Positions 41,988-52,778 are shown, counted from the stretch's first letter. The stretch is 64,000 bases of DNA from Micromonospora halotolerans (GCF_032108445.1 NZ_CP134876.1:3720001-3784000); one strand, 5' to 3'. Numbers and translations are program-made. The notes: generated by a model from the sequence alone, not told the origin.

Positions 41988-42294
41988 GATCGGCCACCTC
42001 CGGTTGCTGACGGGTCCACCGCGCTGAGCGTACTGAGCGTAGCTGCGGCCTCTGTTGCCCCGTGCCGGAGTTCCCTACCCGTCCCGGAAGCGCCGAATCC
42101 ACATCGTGATCTTGTCGACAGCGACGGCGCGCCGCGCGCTCGGGGGCGGGGTGATGTGGGCGGACCGGGCCGTACCTGTCAGGATTGACGACGGCGTGCG
42201 CGCGGCCGGCCCCGGCCGGCGGCGGCGGGCGGACCTCGAAGCCCGCGCCCGCGCCCGTAGCTCGCGATCGCAACCGACGGAGGTAGCCCGCACC
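41988..42294. other. Divergent intergenic region, otsA / ettA
   Basis: These 307 bp between divergent starts hold no convincing gene. A perfect tandem 9-bp direct repeat (CTGAGCGTA at 42024-42032 and 42033-42041) lies near the otsA side. CAGGAT at 42180-42185 could be a -10 element for the ettA transcript, leaving a leader of about 100 nt that contains an in-frame GTG at 42196. The ettA ribosome-binding site ACGGAGGT is near 42277-42284. Confidence 0.5.
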
Positions 42295-43963
<1,669 letters not shown>

Positions 43964-43971
<8 letters not shown>

Positions 43972-44407
43972 CCGGTTCGTCTACGACTGCGCGCTGCGCT
44001 GGTCCGACCTGGACGCGTACGGCCACGTCAACAACGCCCGCTTCCTCACGCTCTACGAGGAGGCGCGGGTGGCGATGATGTTCGCCGGCGGCCGGGCGTG
44101 GGGAGTGGGCTCGTTCGCCGACGGGGTGGTCATCCGCCGGCACGAGGTCGACTACCTGCGCCCGGTCGACTACGCGCTGGGCCGGGCCACCGCGGAGGCG
44201 GCCCCGACGGTGCGGATCGAGCTGTGGGTGGAGGAGATCCGGGCGGCCTCCTTCACCATCGCCTACGAGCTCTACGACCGTGACGTGCTGGCCAGCCGGG
44301 CGCGCTCGGTGCTGGTCCCGTTCGACCTGGCCGCGCAGCGGCCCCGCCGGATCTCCGCGGACGAGCGGGCCTTCCTGCTCCGGTACGCGCCGGGACTGCA
44401 CGGATGA
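43964..44407 (+). CDS. Acyl-CoA thioesterase, 4HBT family
   Basis: A 147-aa hotdog-fold thioesterase. The 4-hydroxybenzoyl-CoA thioesterase motif is clear: LRWSDLDAYGHVNNARFLTLYEEARV, with the catalytic Asp in SDLDAYGHV. DYLRPVDY and SFTIAYELYDRD continue the fold. The acyl-CoA substrate is unknown. The GTG start overlaps the end of ettA by 8 bp, and the stop overlaps the next start (ATGA), so ettA, this gene and the next form an operon. Confidence 0.9.
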
Positions 44408-45072
44408 CCACGGCGGCCACCGGGCACGGGCTGGGCGGGGTGCCCGACGCGGGCGCCTTCCTGGCCCGCCTGGTCCGGCTGGACCCGGGCACCCTGGTCC
44501 GGCTCCGGCCGGTGCCGGGGGCCGGGCGCACCGCCCTGTGGGCCCGGCTGCCGTGGGACGTGCTCGTGGTCCGGACCGTCCCGGGCACGGCGCCGGGCGA
44601 CGTCACGGTGGCGGCGGGGGAGCTGCTGGCGGAGCTGTCGGCGGGTGGCGACGCCCTGCCCCGGCGCCGGGACGACGGGTGGCGCTGGCCGCTGCCGCCG
44701 GCGGCCAGCCGGGCGGTGGAGGTGCTGCCCGCCGCCGAGGTCCAGCGGATCGCCGCCGCGGCGGCGGGGACGCTGCGCGAGGCGGCAGCCCACGGCGTGG
44801 CGGGCCGGGCGGTGGGCCAGCGGGCGCTGCGGGACGCGCTGCTGGACCACGTCGCGGTGGTGGTGACCCCGGACGAGGCGCCGGACGCCCCGGTGGAGGT
44901 GCCGCAACGGCTGGTGCAGGGGCTGGTCCGGATGGGCTTCCTCGGCGCCGGCGACGTTCAGGTACGGGTCGCCGGCCGTTGGGTCGGGCTCGTCGGACCG
45001 TACGGAGCGGCCTGGTCGCGGAAGGTCGCGGACCTCGCACTGACGCCTATCGGGGTTCATCCGAACGGATGA
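44404..45072 (+). CDS. Conserved hypothetical protein in the ettA operon
   Basis: A 222-aa soluble protein, Ala/Arg/Val-rich, with no assignable domain. Its middle is helical (VQRIAAAAAGTLREAAAHGVAGRAVGQRALRD), and it ends with a small beta unit (DVQVRVAGRWVGLVGPYGAAW). ATG 44404 overlaps the thioesterase stop by 4 bp, so it is coupled. I recall the ettA-thioesterase-hypothetical order from other actinobacteria, which supports a conserved but unknown role. Confidence 0.75.
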   Translation: MTTAATGHGLGGVPDAGAFLARLVRLDPGTLVRLRPVPGAGRTALWARLPWDVLVVRTVPGTAPGDVTVAAGELLAELSAGGDALPRRRDDGWRWPLPPAASRAVEVLPAAEVQRIAAAAAGTLREAAAHGVAGRAVGQRALRDALLDHVAVVVTPDEAPDAPVEVPQRLVQGLVRMGFLGAGDVQVRVAGRWVGLVGPYGAAWSRKVADLALTPIGVHPNG

Positions 45073-45203
45073 CCCCTGGTCGTTCTTCCGGTTTGGGGCG
45101 GCCGTTGGGGGGATGCCTCATCCCGGCTGTCCGGGTACCGTCCATCCTCGGATCCAACGCACCGTAGGCGACTGGATCCGCTGGGGAGTGAGGTGCGCGA
45201 GCG

Positions 45204-45788
45204 ATGCCGTGGTGGTCATGGCGCCCAGGTCCCGCCGGCGGCGGCGACCCGGAAACTCGAAGCGGGATCACAGTGGATGACACCGTCCGGGTCGGGCCAC
45301 CGACCCCCCGTCAGCCGGCGGACGACGCGGCGGCCGCCGAGCGGCCCGTGATCGCCGACATGCCGGCAACCGTCGCCCCGGTCACCCTCCGCCGGGTGTG
45401 CGACGCACTCGACCTGCTCGACGTGCGCTACCTGGCCGACGGCGACGGGAACCTGCTGGCCATGTGGGAGCGGCACGCGGTGCTGGTCACCCTGGAGGGG
45501 CCCGAGGACGAGATCCTGGTGATGCGGGCCCGGCCACACGCGACGGTCCCGCCGGACTGGGCCGACCGCGCCTACCGGGTGGTCAACGAGTGGAACCACA
45601 CCCGACGGTTCTGCAAGGCCTACATCGGCGACCCGACCGAGCGCGGCCAACTGCCCATCTACGCGGAGCTCCAGGTCCCGCTGGGCGCCGGCACCCACGA
45701 CGCGCTGCTGGTCGAGATGCTCGACTGCGGCGCCGCGGTGGCCACCACCTTCGTCGACTGGCTGCACGACGAGGGCGCCCTGCTCTGA
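45204..45788 (+). CDS. YbjN domain-containing protein
   Basis: A 194-aa protein with a disordered N-terminal 50 residues followed by a YbjN-type domain: APVTLRRVCDALDLLDVRYLADGDGNLLAMW, RAYRVVNEWNHTRRFCKAYI and IYAELQVPLGAGTHDALLVEML. The fold resembles type III secretion chaperones. Actinobacterial YbjN proteins are widespread but of uncertain function. ATG 45204 lies in a 131-bp gap after the ettA operon and may have its own promoter. Confidence 0.85.
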   Translation: MPWWSWRPGPAGGGDPETRSGITVDDTVRVGPPTPRQPADDAAAAERPVIADMPATVAPVTLRRVCDALDLLDVRYLADGDGNLLAMWERHAVLVTLEGPEDEILVMRARPHATVPPDWADRAYRVVNEWNHTRRFCKAYIGDPTERGQLPIYAELQVPLGAGTHDALLVEMLDCGAAVATTFVDWLHDEGALL

Positions 45789-45819
45789 CCGACTCCGGGC
45801 GGCGCCCCGGCCCGCCCGC

Positions 45820-46230
45820 TCAGCCCTCGGCCGCCGGGTCCTCCATCACGTTCACCATGAAGTAGGCGGCCCGCTCCAGGTAGTCCCAGAGCGCGGCGGC
45901 GAGCTGCGGCGGCAGGTCCAGCCGGTCCACCGCCCGGCGCATGTGGTGCAGCCAGGCGTCCCGCTCGACCGCGCCGATCCGGAACGGTGCGTGCCGCATC
46001 CGCAGCCGCGGGTGGCCACGCTGCTCGGAGTAGGTGTGCGGGCCGCCCCAGTACTGGATGAGGAAGAGGGTCAGCCGGTCGGCCGCGGGGCCGAGGTCCT
46101 CCTCCGGGTACATGGGCCGCAGCAGCGGGTCGGTGGCGACACCGGCGTAGAACTCGTCCACCAGCTTGCGGAAGGCGGGTTCGCCGCCGATCGCCTCGAA
46201 GAGGGTCATCGACTCGCCTGGGGAAGTCAC
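45820..46230 (-). CDS. glbO: Truncated haemoglobin, group II (GlbO-like)
   Basis: A 136-aa 2-on-2 globin. Group II hallmarks are all present: FYAGVATDPLLRPMYPEEDLGPA, the FLIQYWGGPHTYSEQRGHPRLRMRH block, and the proximal His in RMRHAPFRIG. It closely resembles mycobacterial GlbO, linked to oxygen binding and redox protection. GTG 46230 is preferred because CAGGAT lies 7 nt upstream; ATG 46209 gives a shorter protein of the same length as GlbO. It converges with the YbjN gene. Confidence 0.92.
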   Translation of the reverse strand: MTSPGESMTLFEAIGGEPAFRKLVDEFYAGVATDPLLRPMYPEEDLGPAADRLTLFLIQYWGGPHTYSEQRGHPRLRMRHAPFRIGAVERDAWLHHMRRAVDRLDLPPQLAAALWDYLERAAYFMVNVMEDPAAEG

Positions 46231-46288
46231 GCCGTCCATCCTGCCAGGTGCCGACCTGGGGCGGCCCACGCCCACCTCCCGGCGGGAG

Positions 46289-47659
46289 TCAGGTCACCGC
46301 GTGCCGGCGCCGGCTGCGGTCGCCGGACCGGTCGCCCGCCATCCCCCGGCCCGGGGTGTGCCCGCCGCTCCCGTCGCGGGCGGCGGTGGCCGCGGATTCC
46401 GCCCGGGCGGCCGCGACGGCCGCCTCGACGGCGGCCGGGCGCGGCCAGGTGAGCACCGCGAGGAGCATCAGCAGCACGCCGGCGGCGCTCCACGCGCCGA
46501 CCACCGAGGGGATCGCGAACCGCTCGGCGAGCGCCCCGGTGGCCAGCACGGCGGCGCCCTGGATGATCTGGGTGCCGCTGGCCATCACGCCGAACGCCCG
46601 GGCCCGGTAGCCCTCCGGCAGTGCTTGGACGAAGAGGCCGTTGGCGACCGGGATGAGCCCCGCCACCGCGAAGCCGCACGCGGCGGCGAGGAGCGCCACC
46701 ACGACCGGCGGCGGGTCGAGCAGCGCCGGGACCAGCACCGCCGGGGCGATCACCGCCAGCGGGCGCATCAGGGTCAGCCGGCGGGCCGGGCCGACGAACC
46801 GCCCGACGGCGAGCCCGCCGAGCACGTAGCCGACCGGGTTGGCGGCCATGATGACCGCCTGGGCGGTGCCGGTGTCCATGCCGTCCCCGGCCCGCTCGGC
46901 GGCCCAGGCCGCGGCGAGCCCCTCGGGGACGATCGAGAAGACCATCGCGCTGAACACCAGCACGGCGATGGCGCGCAGCACCGGGCGGCCGAAGACGAGC
47001 CGGAACCCCTCCGCGGTCTCCCGCAGCAGGTGGCTGCGGTGCGCCTCGGTCATGGCCGGCGGCCGGTCCCGCAGCCCGAAGCGGACCAGCGCCGCGGAGA
47101 TGCCGAAGGTGGCGGCGTTGATCAGCAGCGCGGCGGCCGGGTTGACCGCGGCCACCGCCGCGCCGAGCAGGTAGCCGAGGACCTGGGCGGCCTGCCCGCT
47201 GCTCACCGAGACCGACAGGCCGACCACCAGCCGGTCGCCGGCGAGGATCTGGGGCATCAGCGCGGACCGGGCGGCCTGGCTCGGCGGGTTGGCCAGGGTG
47301 GCGGCGAAGATCAGGGCGAGGACCGCCCAGGGCGGCACCCCGGGCAGGGCGACCAGCACCATGAGGAGCATCCGGACCACGTCGCAGGCCACCATGACCT
47401 GCCGGTACCGGTAGCGCTCGGCGAGCGCGGAGAGCAGCGGACCGCCGACCAGCCAGGGCAGGTAGCTCGCCGCGAACGCGGCGGCGGACAGCGCCACCGA
47501 GTCGGTCTGCCGGTAGACGAGGACGGTCACCGCCGCCTTCGCGACGTAGTCACCGATCCAGGACAGAGCGCTTGCCGTGAAGAGGACCCGGAACTCCGCG
47601 AGGCTGAAAACGTCGCGGAAGGTGGCCGGCCCCTCCTGGGCGGGTCGCTCGTCGGACAC
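46289..47659 (-). CDS. MFS transporter
   Basis: A 456-aa, 12-helix major facilitator of the enterobactin-exporter/drug-efflux type (AEFRVLFTASALSWIGDYVAKAAVTVLVYRQTDS at the start). Loop 2-3 carries ALAERYRYRQVMVACDVVRM. The C-terminal 40 residues are hydrophilic. GTG 47659 is chosen because GGAGG lies 5 nt upstream; the frame continues to 47797, but that extension looks non-coding. The substrate cannot be predicted. Confidence 0.9.
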   Translation of the reverse strand: MSDERPAQEGPATFRDVFSLAEFRVLFTASALSWIGDYVAKAAVTVLVYRQTDSVALSAAAFAASYLPWLVGGPLLSALAERYRYRQVMVACDVVRMLLMVLVALPGVPPWAVLALIFAATLANPPSQAARSALMPQILAGDRLVVGLSVSVSSGQAAQVLGYLLGAAVAAVNPAAALLINAATFGISAALVRFGLRDRPPAMTEAHRSHLLRETAEGFRLVFGRPVLRAIAVLVFSAMVFSIVPEGLAAAWAAERAGDGMDTGTAQAVIMAANPVGYVLGGLAVGRFVGPARRLTLMRPLAVIAPAVLVPALLDPPPVVVALLAAACGFAVAGLIPVANGLFVQALPEGYRARAFGVMASGTQIIQGAAVLATGALAERFAIPSVVGAWSAAGVLLMLLAVLTWPRPAAVEAAVAAARAESAATAARDGSGGHTPGRGMAGDRSGDRSRRRHAVT

Positions 47660-47920
47660 CGTCGCCTCCATCGTTTCCGGGTCGGCCACTCGTGATGGTC
47701 CGACCTGGAAACCGTCGTCAGATCTACGGATCAGCGAGGACACCAGCACGCTCCCTTGGGGAGCGTGTTCACCGGATTCTGCCCGATCGTCTGACAACTG
47801 GCTAGGGTGAACGGATTGATCGTCACATCTCCGACTGAACGAACGGACGATACCCGAGGGGCCGCGCGGCGCGCGACCCCGGAAGTTCGTCGGGCCCGTC
47901 GAGCCGACCGGCGACGCGGG

Positions 47921-48967
47921 TCAGGTGGCCCCGCCGGTGCCCGTCTCGCCGCCGCCCGGAGCGCGGGCCGGCAGGCCGGGATAGAGCCGCGCCGCCGCGA
48001 TCCTTGCGGTGATGCCCGAGTTCTCCAGTGCCTCGGCGAGCCGGCGGCGCAGCTCGCGGCCGACCGCGAACTGCCCGTCGGCGGTGGTCTTCACCACGGT
48101 ACGGATCACCGCGCCGTCGACCGTCATCTGCTCGACGCCGAGCACCTCCGGCTCCTCGACGATCTGCGGCGCCAGCTCGGGGTCCAGCGCGACCGAGGCG
48201 GCCGCCGTACGCAGCACCGCGGTGGCGTCCTCGGTGCCGGCGAAGCCGATCGGCAGGTCGACCACGACCAGGGCCCAGCCCTGGCTCTTGTTGCCCACCC
48301 GGATGATCTCGCCGTTGCGGATGTACCAGAGCACCCCGCGGCCGTCCCGGACCGTGGTGACCCGCAGGCCCACCGCCTCCACCACGCCGGTCGCCTCGCC
48401 CAGGTCGACGGTGTCGCCGACGCCGTACTGGTCCTCGATGAGCATGAACAGGCCGGCGATCAGGTCCTTGACCAGGCTCTGCGCGCCGAAGCCGAGGGCG
48501 ACGCCGGCGATGCCGGCGCTGGCCAGCAGCGGGGCCAGGTCGAAGCTGAACTCCTTGAGCACCATGAGCAGGGCGATGCCGAAGATGAACGCGGTGACCA
48601 TGCTGCGCAGCACCGAGCCGATCGCCTCGGCGCGCTGCCGCCGCCGTTCCGGCACGAACTGCTCCGGTTCGAGCGTGGCGCTGGGGATCCGCTCGCGCAG
48701 CGGGCGGAGCATGGTGGGCACCGCGCCCTCGGTCGTGGTCCGGACCAGCCGGTTGATGGTGCGGTGCAGGGCCCACCGGGCGGCCACGGCCAGCAGCAGG
48801 ATCAGCAGGATGCGCAGCGGCTTCAGCAGGATCCAGTAGCTGCTCTCGGCGAACCAGGCGGAGTTGGTGACCTTGTACACCCACTCGCAGGAGCTGCTGC
48901 CCTGGCAGTCCGGGCGCCGGTCGGAAACGGCGGACAACACGGTGGCGATCAGGTCGGAGAGACTCAC
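47921..48967 (-). CDS. Small-conductance mechanosensitive channel (MscS family)
   Basis: A 348-aa membrane channel with hydrophobic segments near residues 47-75 and 125-145 and the pore-lining TM3 region (LLASAGIAGVALGFGAQSLVKDLIAGLF). The beta domain follows (YGVGDTVDLGEATGVVEAVGLRVTTVRDGRGVLWYIRNGEI). The C-terminal alpha/beta domain is typical of MscS. A pair of Cys residues lies in the short N-terminal segment (DCQGSSSCEW), probably outside the membrane. It would release osmolytes on hypo-osmotic shock. GTG 48967 has only a weak upstream site. Confidence 0.9.
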   Translation of the reverse strand: MSLSDLIATVLSAVSDRRPDCQGSSSCEWVYKVTNSAWFAESSYWILLKPLRILLILLLAVAARWALHRTINRLVRTTTEGAVPTMLRPLRERIPSATLEPEQFVPERRRQRAEAIGSVLRSMVTAFIFGIALLMVLKEFSFDLAPLLASAGIAGVALGFGAQSLVKDLIAGLFMLIEDQYGVGDTVDLGEATGVVEAVGLRVTTVRDGRGVLWYIRNGEIIRVGNKSQGWALVVVDLPIGFAGTEDATAVLRTAAASVALDPELAPQIVEEPEVLGVEQMTVDGAVIRTVVKTTADGQFAVGRELRRRLAEALENSGITARIAAARLYPGLPARAPGGGETGTGGAT

Positions 48968-49254
48968 CCTGTCTTCGTACCGCAACACCGCTGGGCGCCC
49001 GCTGGCGACCCGCCCCGGCCGCCGCCGGCGGGGCGGCGGACCGATCATGCGGGGCGGAACCGGTCATCCTGGCACGGACCGAGAAAGCTTCATGAGGGTA
49101 CCCCGGATTAGTGCGTGCAATCCGGGGCGCGATCAGGGACTATTGGCGCAACGGACGTCGGTGATCCGGCCGGCGTCGGTGTCGTTCCCCGCTGCCCGCG
49201 GGGCGCGCCCGGCGTCATGGTGGCCGGAGCGGCTGGACCGGGAGGGTGAGCGCG

Positions 49255-49794
49255 ATGCCTGACATACGACCCACGGCGGGCTCCGGTGCACTCGTTCTCA
49301 ACGCCACCTACGAGCCCCTGTGTGTCGTGTCGGTGCGTCGCGCGGCGATCCTCGTGCTCTCCGCCAAGGCCGTCTGCGTGGCCGACGGCGAGGGCATCCT
49401 GCACAGCGCGCGCAACGCGCTCCCGGTCCCCTCGGTGGTCCGGCTGACCCGCTACGTCCGGGTCCCCTACCGCACTCACGTCGGGCTCTCCCGGCGGGCG
49501 ATCTTCGCCCGCGACGGCTGGCGCTGCGCCTACTGCCGCGGCCCGGCGGAGACCATCGACCACGTCTTCCCGCGCAGCCGGGGCGGCCGGCACGCCTGGG
49601 AGAACGTGGTCGCCGCCTGCGCCCGCTGCAACCACACGAAGGGCGACAAGACGCCGGCCGAGCTGGGGTGGCGGCTGCACAGCCTGCCGGCCGCCCCGAA
49701 GGGCACGGCCTGGCGGGTGCTCGGCCACCGGGCGCCCGACCCGCGCTGGGCGGACTGGCTCGACCTGCGCGAGCCGGAGCCCGAGGCGGCCTGA
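49255..49794 (+). CDS. HNH endonuclease
   Basis: A 179-aa protein with a C-terminal HNH nuclease domain: CAYCRGPAETIDHVFPRSRGGRHAWEN, then VVAACARCNHTKGDKTP, giving two CxxC zinc knuckles around the catalytic His-Asn-His set. The N-terminal 85 residues (ALVLNATYEPLCVVSVRRAAILVL) match the widespread actinobacterial family that usually stands alone. The role is unproven; restriction or repair is possible. ATG 49255 has GGGAGG about 9 nt upstream. Confidence 0.9.
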   Translation: MPDIRPTAGSGALVLNATYEPLCVVSVRRAAILVLSAKAVCVADGEGILHSARNALPVPSVVRLTRYVRVPYRTHVGLSRRAIFARDGWRCAYCRGPAETIDHVFPRSRGGRHAWENVVAACARCNHTKGDKTPAELGWRLHSLPAAPKGTAWRVLGHRAPDPRWADWLDLREPEPEAA

Positions 49795-49802
49795 ACGGCC
49801 GC

Positions 49803-50666
49803 TCAGCGCGCCTTCACCAGCGAGGCGTAGACCACCAGGTTGTCCGCGTACCCGGTCTCGCCGCCCACCCAGCGCCCGCCGCAGGTGATCAGCCGCAGGT
49901 TGGGCCGGCTGAAGTCGCCGTAGACCTCCCGCACGGGCAGCCGCTCCTTGCCGTACCGCTCGATGGAGGTCACCTCGAAGACGGCCACCGAGTGGTCCTG
50001 CCGGGCCACCTCGATCCGGTCGCCGTCGTCGAGGTCCTTGAGGTCGTGGAAGACGGCCGGCCCGGTGGTGGTGTCGACGTGCCCGACGAAGACCGCCGGG
50101 CCGTACTGCCCGGGGGTCGGTCCCTGCTCGTACCAGCCGACCTCGCCGGCCCGGCCGACGTCCGGCACCGCGATGCTGCCGTCCGGTGCGATGCCCACCC
50201 GGTGCACCGGCGCCCGCAGGTCGATCTTGCCGATCGTCAGGTCGGTCGGTGGGCTGCCGGACAGCACCGGGAACTTCTTCGGCGGCGGGCGCAGGCTCGC
50301 GGTGAGCTGCTCCGGCAGCACGCTGATGCCGGTCAGCCGTTCCACGCCGAGCATCGCCACGATCAGCGCCATCAGCGCCGCGACCACCAGCACCGGGACG
50401 CCGGGGCCGCGCTGGGCGGCGTACCGCCAGCGGCCGGCGGCCGGGCCCTGCCGTGCCGGCGGCACCGGGCGGGCCTGCGGGTCCGCGGTGGTGACGCTGG
50501 CCGAGAAGGCGTGGCCGGCGGCGCGGGTGAACCGGCGTGAGGCGCGGGACACCAGCCGCAGGCCGGCGGCGACCCGGGAGCCGGTCCGGTGCCGGCCCCG
50601 ACGGGCGGCCCGGCGCGGGTCCGGCCCGGGACCGGTGCGGTCGTGGCGGCGCGGTGAGCGGGCCAT
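49803..50666 (-). CDS. Class F sortase
   Basis: A 287-aa membrane-anchored transpeptidase. A basic cytoplasmic head of about 90 residues is followed by a transmembrane helix (VPVLVVAALMALIVAMLGV). The sortase beta-barrel has the catalytic His in AVFVGHVDTTTGPAVFHDL, the Cys in LRLITCGGRW and a following Arg, as in class F enzymes. Class F sortases of high-GC Gram-positives attach proteins to the wall, but their motifs are poorly defined. The adjacent gene at 50680-51189 encodes a possible substrate. Confidence 0.92.
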   Translation of the reverse strand: MARSPRRHDRTGPGPDPRRAARRGRHRTGSRVAAGLRLVSRASRRFTRAAGHAFSASVTTADPQARPVPPARQGPAAGRWRYAAQRGPGVPVLVVAALMALIVAMLGVERLTGISVLPEQLTASLRPPPKKFPVLSGSPPTDLTIGKIDLRAPVHRVGIAPDGSIAVPDVGRAGEVGWYEQGPTPGQYGPAVFVGHVDTTTGPAVFHDLKDLDDGDRIEVARQDHSVAVFEVTSIERYGKERLPVREVYGDFSRPNLRLITCGGRWVGGETGYADNLVVYASLVKAR

Positions 50667-50679
50667 GGCCGCACCCCCG

Positions 50680-51189
50680 TCAGACGCGACTGCCGGACTT
50701 GCGGCGGGCGCCCACCCCGGCCACCACGGCCACCACGACCAGGCCGCCGACCAGCAGCAGCGAGCCGGCACCCCGGCCGCCCGCCGTGCCCCCGCCGCCG
50801 GTCGCCGGGCCCTTGCTCGGCTGGGCCATGTTCAGCACGGTGAGCATGGTCGAGGCGGTCTTCCCGTTGGAACAGTCCAGGTTCACCGGGTAGTCGCCGG
50901 GCGCCTTGTTGCCGGGAATGGTGACCGCCCCGGTCAGGAAGCCGTTGTCCGGCCGGAGCATCACCCGCCCGAAGGCGTCCGAGGTGACCTGGGCCTGCCG
51001 GTCGTTGTTGCCGTCGCAGCTGGCCCGGATGCTCACCCGGGAGCCGGCCTGGACGCTGTTCGGCGTCACCTCGACGAAGACGTTCTCCCCGGCGCGGGCC
51101 GGAGCGGCGGTGGTCAGGACGAACGCCGCGACCAGGCCGAGCAGGCCCAGAACGGCCCAGAGCGCGCGGTGTGACAGGAGCCCTCGCAT
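50680..51189 (-). CDS. Secreted membrane-anchored protein beside the sortase
   Basis: A 169-aa protein with a signal peptide (cleavage after about APARA, residue 33), a beta-sandwich-like domain (FVEVTPNSVQAGSRVSIRASC, with a Cys pair) and a Gly-rich spacer. A C-terminal hydrophobic helix ends in RRKSGSRV. This is the build of a wall-sorting substrate, but no LPxTG or LAxTG is present; the nearest candidate is GPATGGG before the spacer. It lies 13 bp upstream of the sortase gene in the same direction, so the two are probably co-expressed. Confidence 0.8.
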   Translation of the reverse strand: MRGLLSHRALWAVLGLLGLVAAFVLTTAAPARAGENVFVEVTPNSVQAGSRVSIRASCDGNNDRQAQVTSDAFGRVMLRPDNGFLTGAVTIPGNKAPGDYPVNLDCSNGKTASTMLTVLNMAQPSKGPATGGGGTAGGRGAGSLLLVGGLVVVAVVAGVGARRKSGSRV

Positions 51190-51280
51190 GATTCCCCCCT
51201 TCCGGTGCGGTGCACCGGAATCCTGCTGACGGGCAGCGCGGGATGCATTCCCCCTGACGTGGGGGCAAACCCGGGGCGGA

Positions 51281-51751
51281 TCAGCGGCGCCGGCCGGTAG
51301 GGGACGCCCCGGGCGGCGGGAGCGGGGTGACCGGGTGCCAGTCCAGGGGGGTGGAGAGCACCATGGTGCTGGACGGCTGGCCGTACGGGGCCAGCCGGTC
51401 GATGACCCCCTCGAACTCGCCCATCGTGCCCGCGGCCACCTTGAGCATGCTGCACGCGTCGCCGGTGATCCGGTGGATCTCCATGATCTCCGGCCAGTCC
51501 GCCACGGCGGGGTCGTTGAGGATGCACCGGGACCCGTAGCAGGACATCCGGATCAGTGCGAGCACGGTCCGGCCGGCCCGGGTGAGGTCCACGTGCGCGT
51601 GGTAGCCGGTGATCACACCGGACTCCTCCAGCCGCCGCACCCGCTCGGCCACGGCGGGCGGGGACAGGTGCACCCGGCGGGACAGCTCGCTGTAGGAGAG
51701 CCGTGCGTCGGCCTGGAGCTCGCGCAGCAGCGCCCAGTCCATCTCGTCCAC
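51281..51751 (-). CDS. Lrp/AsnC family regulator, probable regulator of the kyn cluster
   Basis: A 156-aa feast/famine regulator. The N-terminal winged helix (LLRELQADARLSYSELSRRVHLSPPAVAERVRRLEESGVI) is followed by a RAM ligand-binding domain (LALIRMSCYGSRC, VHRITGDACSMLKVAA-like strand). The gene is divergent from kynA across 142 bp. In Pseudomonas an Lrp/AsnC protein (KynR) controls kynurenine genes, so control of the neighbouring operon is a reasonable inference. The start is GTG 51751. Confidence 0.9.
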   Translation of the reverse strand: MDEMDWALLRELQADARLSYSELSRRVHLSPPAVAERVRRLEESGVITGYHAHVDLTRAGRTVLALIRMSCYGSRCILNDPAVADWPEIMEIHRITGDACSMLKVAAGTMGEFEGVIDRLAPYGQPSSTMVLSTPLDWHPVTPLPPPGASPTGRRR

Positions 51752-51893
51752 GCGGTGACCTTTCTTCCGTGAAGTCGAGGGGCGGAGACGCCTTCGACGC
51801 GATAGGTGAGACCACCGTAGCGCCGTCGAACAGGCATTCCATTCGCGGATCAACCAGCGGCATCATGTCGTCTACCCCGGCGTACGGAGGGAG
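51752..51893. promoter_or_regulatory. Divergent promoter region, Lrp regulator / kynA
   Basis: This 142-bp gap separates the regulator and the tryptophan-degradation cluster. A good ribosome-binding site (ACGGAGGGAG) precedes kynA. The region includes short AT-richer stretches, such as around GGCATTCCATTCGC, suitable for promoter or operator function, but no single palindrome stands out. Confidence 0.5.
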
Positions 51894-52778
51894 ATGACGG
51901 TGGAACAGACGACAGCGGTGCGGCCGGCCACCCCGCAGCAGCGGGCGGCACGGGCGGCGCGCAACGGTGGCAAACCCACCCTGGAGTTCGCCGACCGGGT
52001 GCCCTACGACGCCTACGTGCACGCGAGCACGCTGCACCAGCTCCAGCAGCCGCTCAGCGACGACCCGGGCGAGATGTCCTTCCTCATGGTCAGTCAGATC
52101 ATGGAGCTGTACTTCAAGCTGACCTGCCACGAGCTGCGGCACGCCCAGCGTGAGCTGCGGGCCAACCGGATCTGGGACGCGCTGCCCCCGCTGCGCCGCG
52201 CCGCCCTGCACCTGGAGGGGCTCAACGCCGCCTGGCAGGGGCTGCGCTGGATGACGCCGGCCGACTTCAACCGGTTCCGCGACCGGCTCGGCGAGGGCTC
52301 CGGCTTCCAGTCGGCCATGTACCGGCAGCTGGAGTTCCTGCTCGGCCTGCGTGACCCGGCGCTGATCCGCCCGTTCCGCCGGCAGACCGAGGTGCACGCC
52401 GAGCTGACCGCCGCGCTGGCCACGCCGAGCCTCTGGGACGACGTGGTGGCGCTGCTCGCCCGGCGCGGCTTCGAGCTGCCCGCCGACCTGCTGGACCGGG
52501 ACGTGACGGCCGAGCACGAGCCGCACCCGGCCGTCGAGGCGGCGTGGGTGCGGATCTACGCCGACGGCGGCCCCGACAACCACCTGCGCCTGCTCGGCGA
52601 GGCGCTGAGCGAGGTGGCCGAGGGGTTCGGCGACTGGCGCTGGCACCATGTCAAGGCGGTGCAGCGCTCGATGGGCGCCAAGGTCGGCAGCGGCGGCTCC
52701 GCCGGGCTGGCCTGGTTGCAGCGGAGCATGGCCCGGGTGGTCTTCCCGGAGCTGTGGTCGGCCCGGACCGCGATGTGA
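51894..52778 (+). CDS. kynA: Tryptophan 2,3-dioxygenase
   Basis: A 294-aa heme enzyme that opens the indole ring of tryptophan to N-formylkynurenine. Family blocks: LEFADRVPYDAYVHASTLHQLQQPLSDDPGEMSF begins the catalytic region, EMSFLMVSQIMELYFKLTCHEL follows, and the heme-ligand His lies in GDWRWHHVKAVQRSMGAKVGSGGS. ATG 51894 has GGAGGGAG upstream. It starts the cluster and is separated from kynU by 14 bp with its own ribosome-binding site. Confidence 0.96.
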   Translation: MTVEQTTAVRPATPQQRAARAARNGGKPTLEFADRVPYDAYVHASTLHQLQQPLSDDPGEMSFLMVSQIMELYFKLTCHELRHAQRELRANRIWDALPPLRRAALHLEGLNAAWQGLRWMTPADFNRFRDRLGEGSGFQSAMYRQLEFLLGLRDPALIRPFRRQTEVHAELTAALATPSLWDDVVALLARRGFELPADLLDRDVTAEHEPHPAVEAAWVRIYADGGPDNHLRLLGEALSEVAEGFGDWRWHHVKAVQRSMGAKVGSGGSAGLAWLQRSMARVVFPELWSARTAM

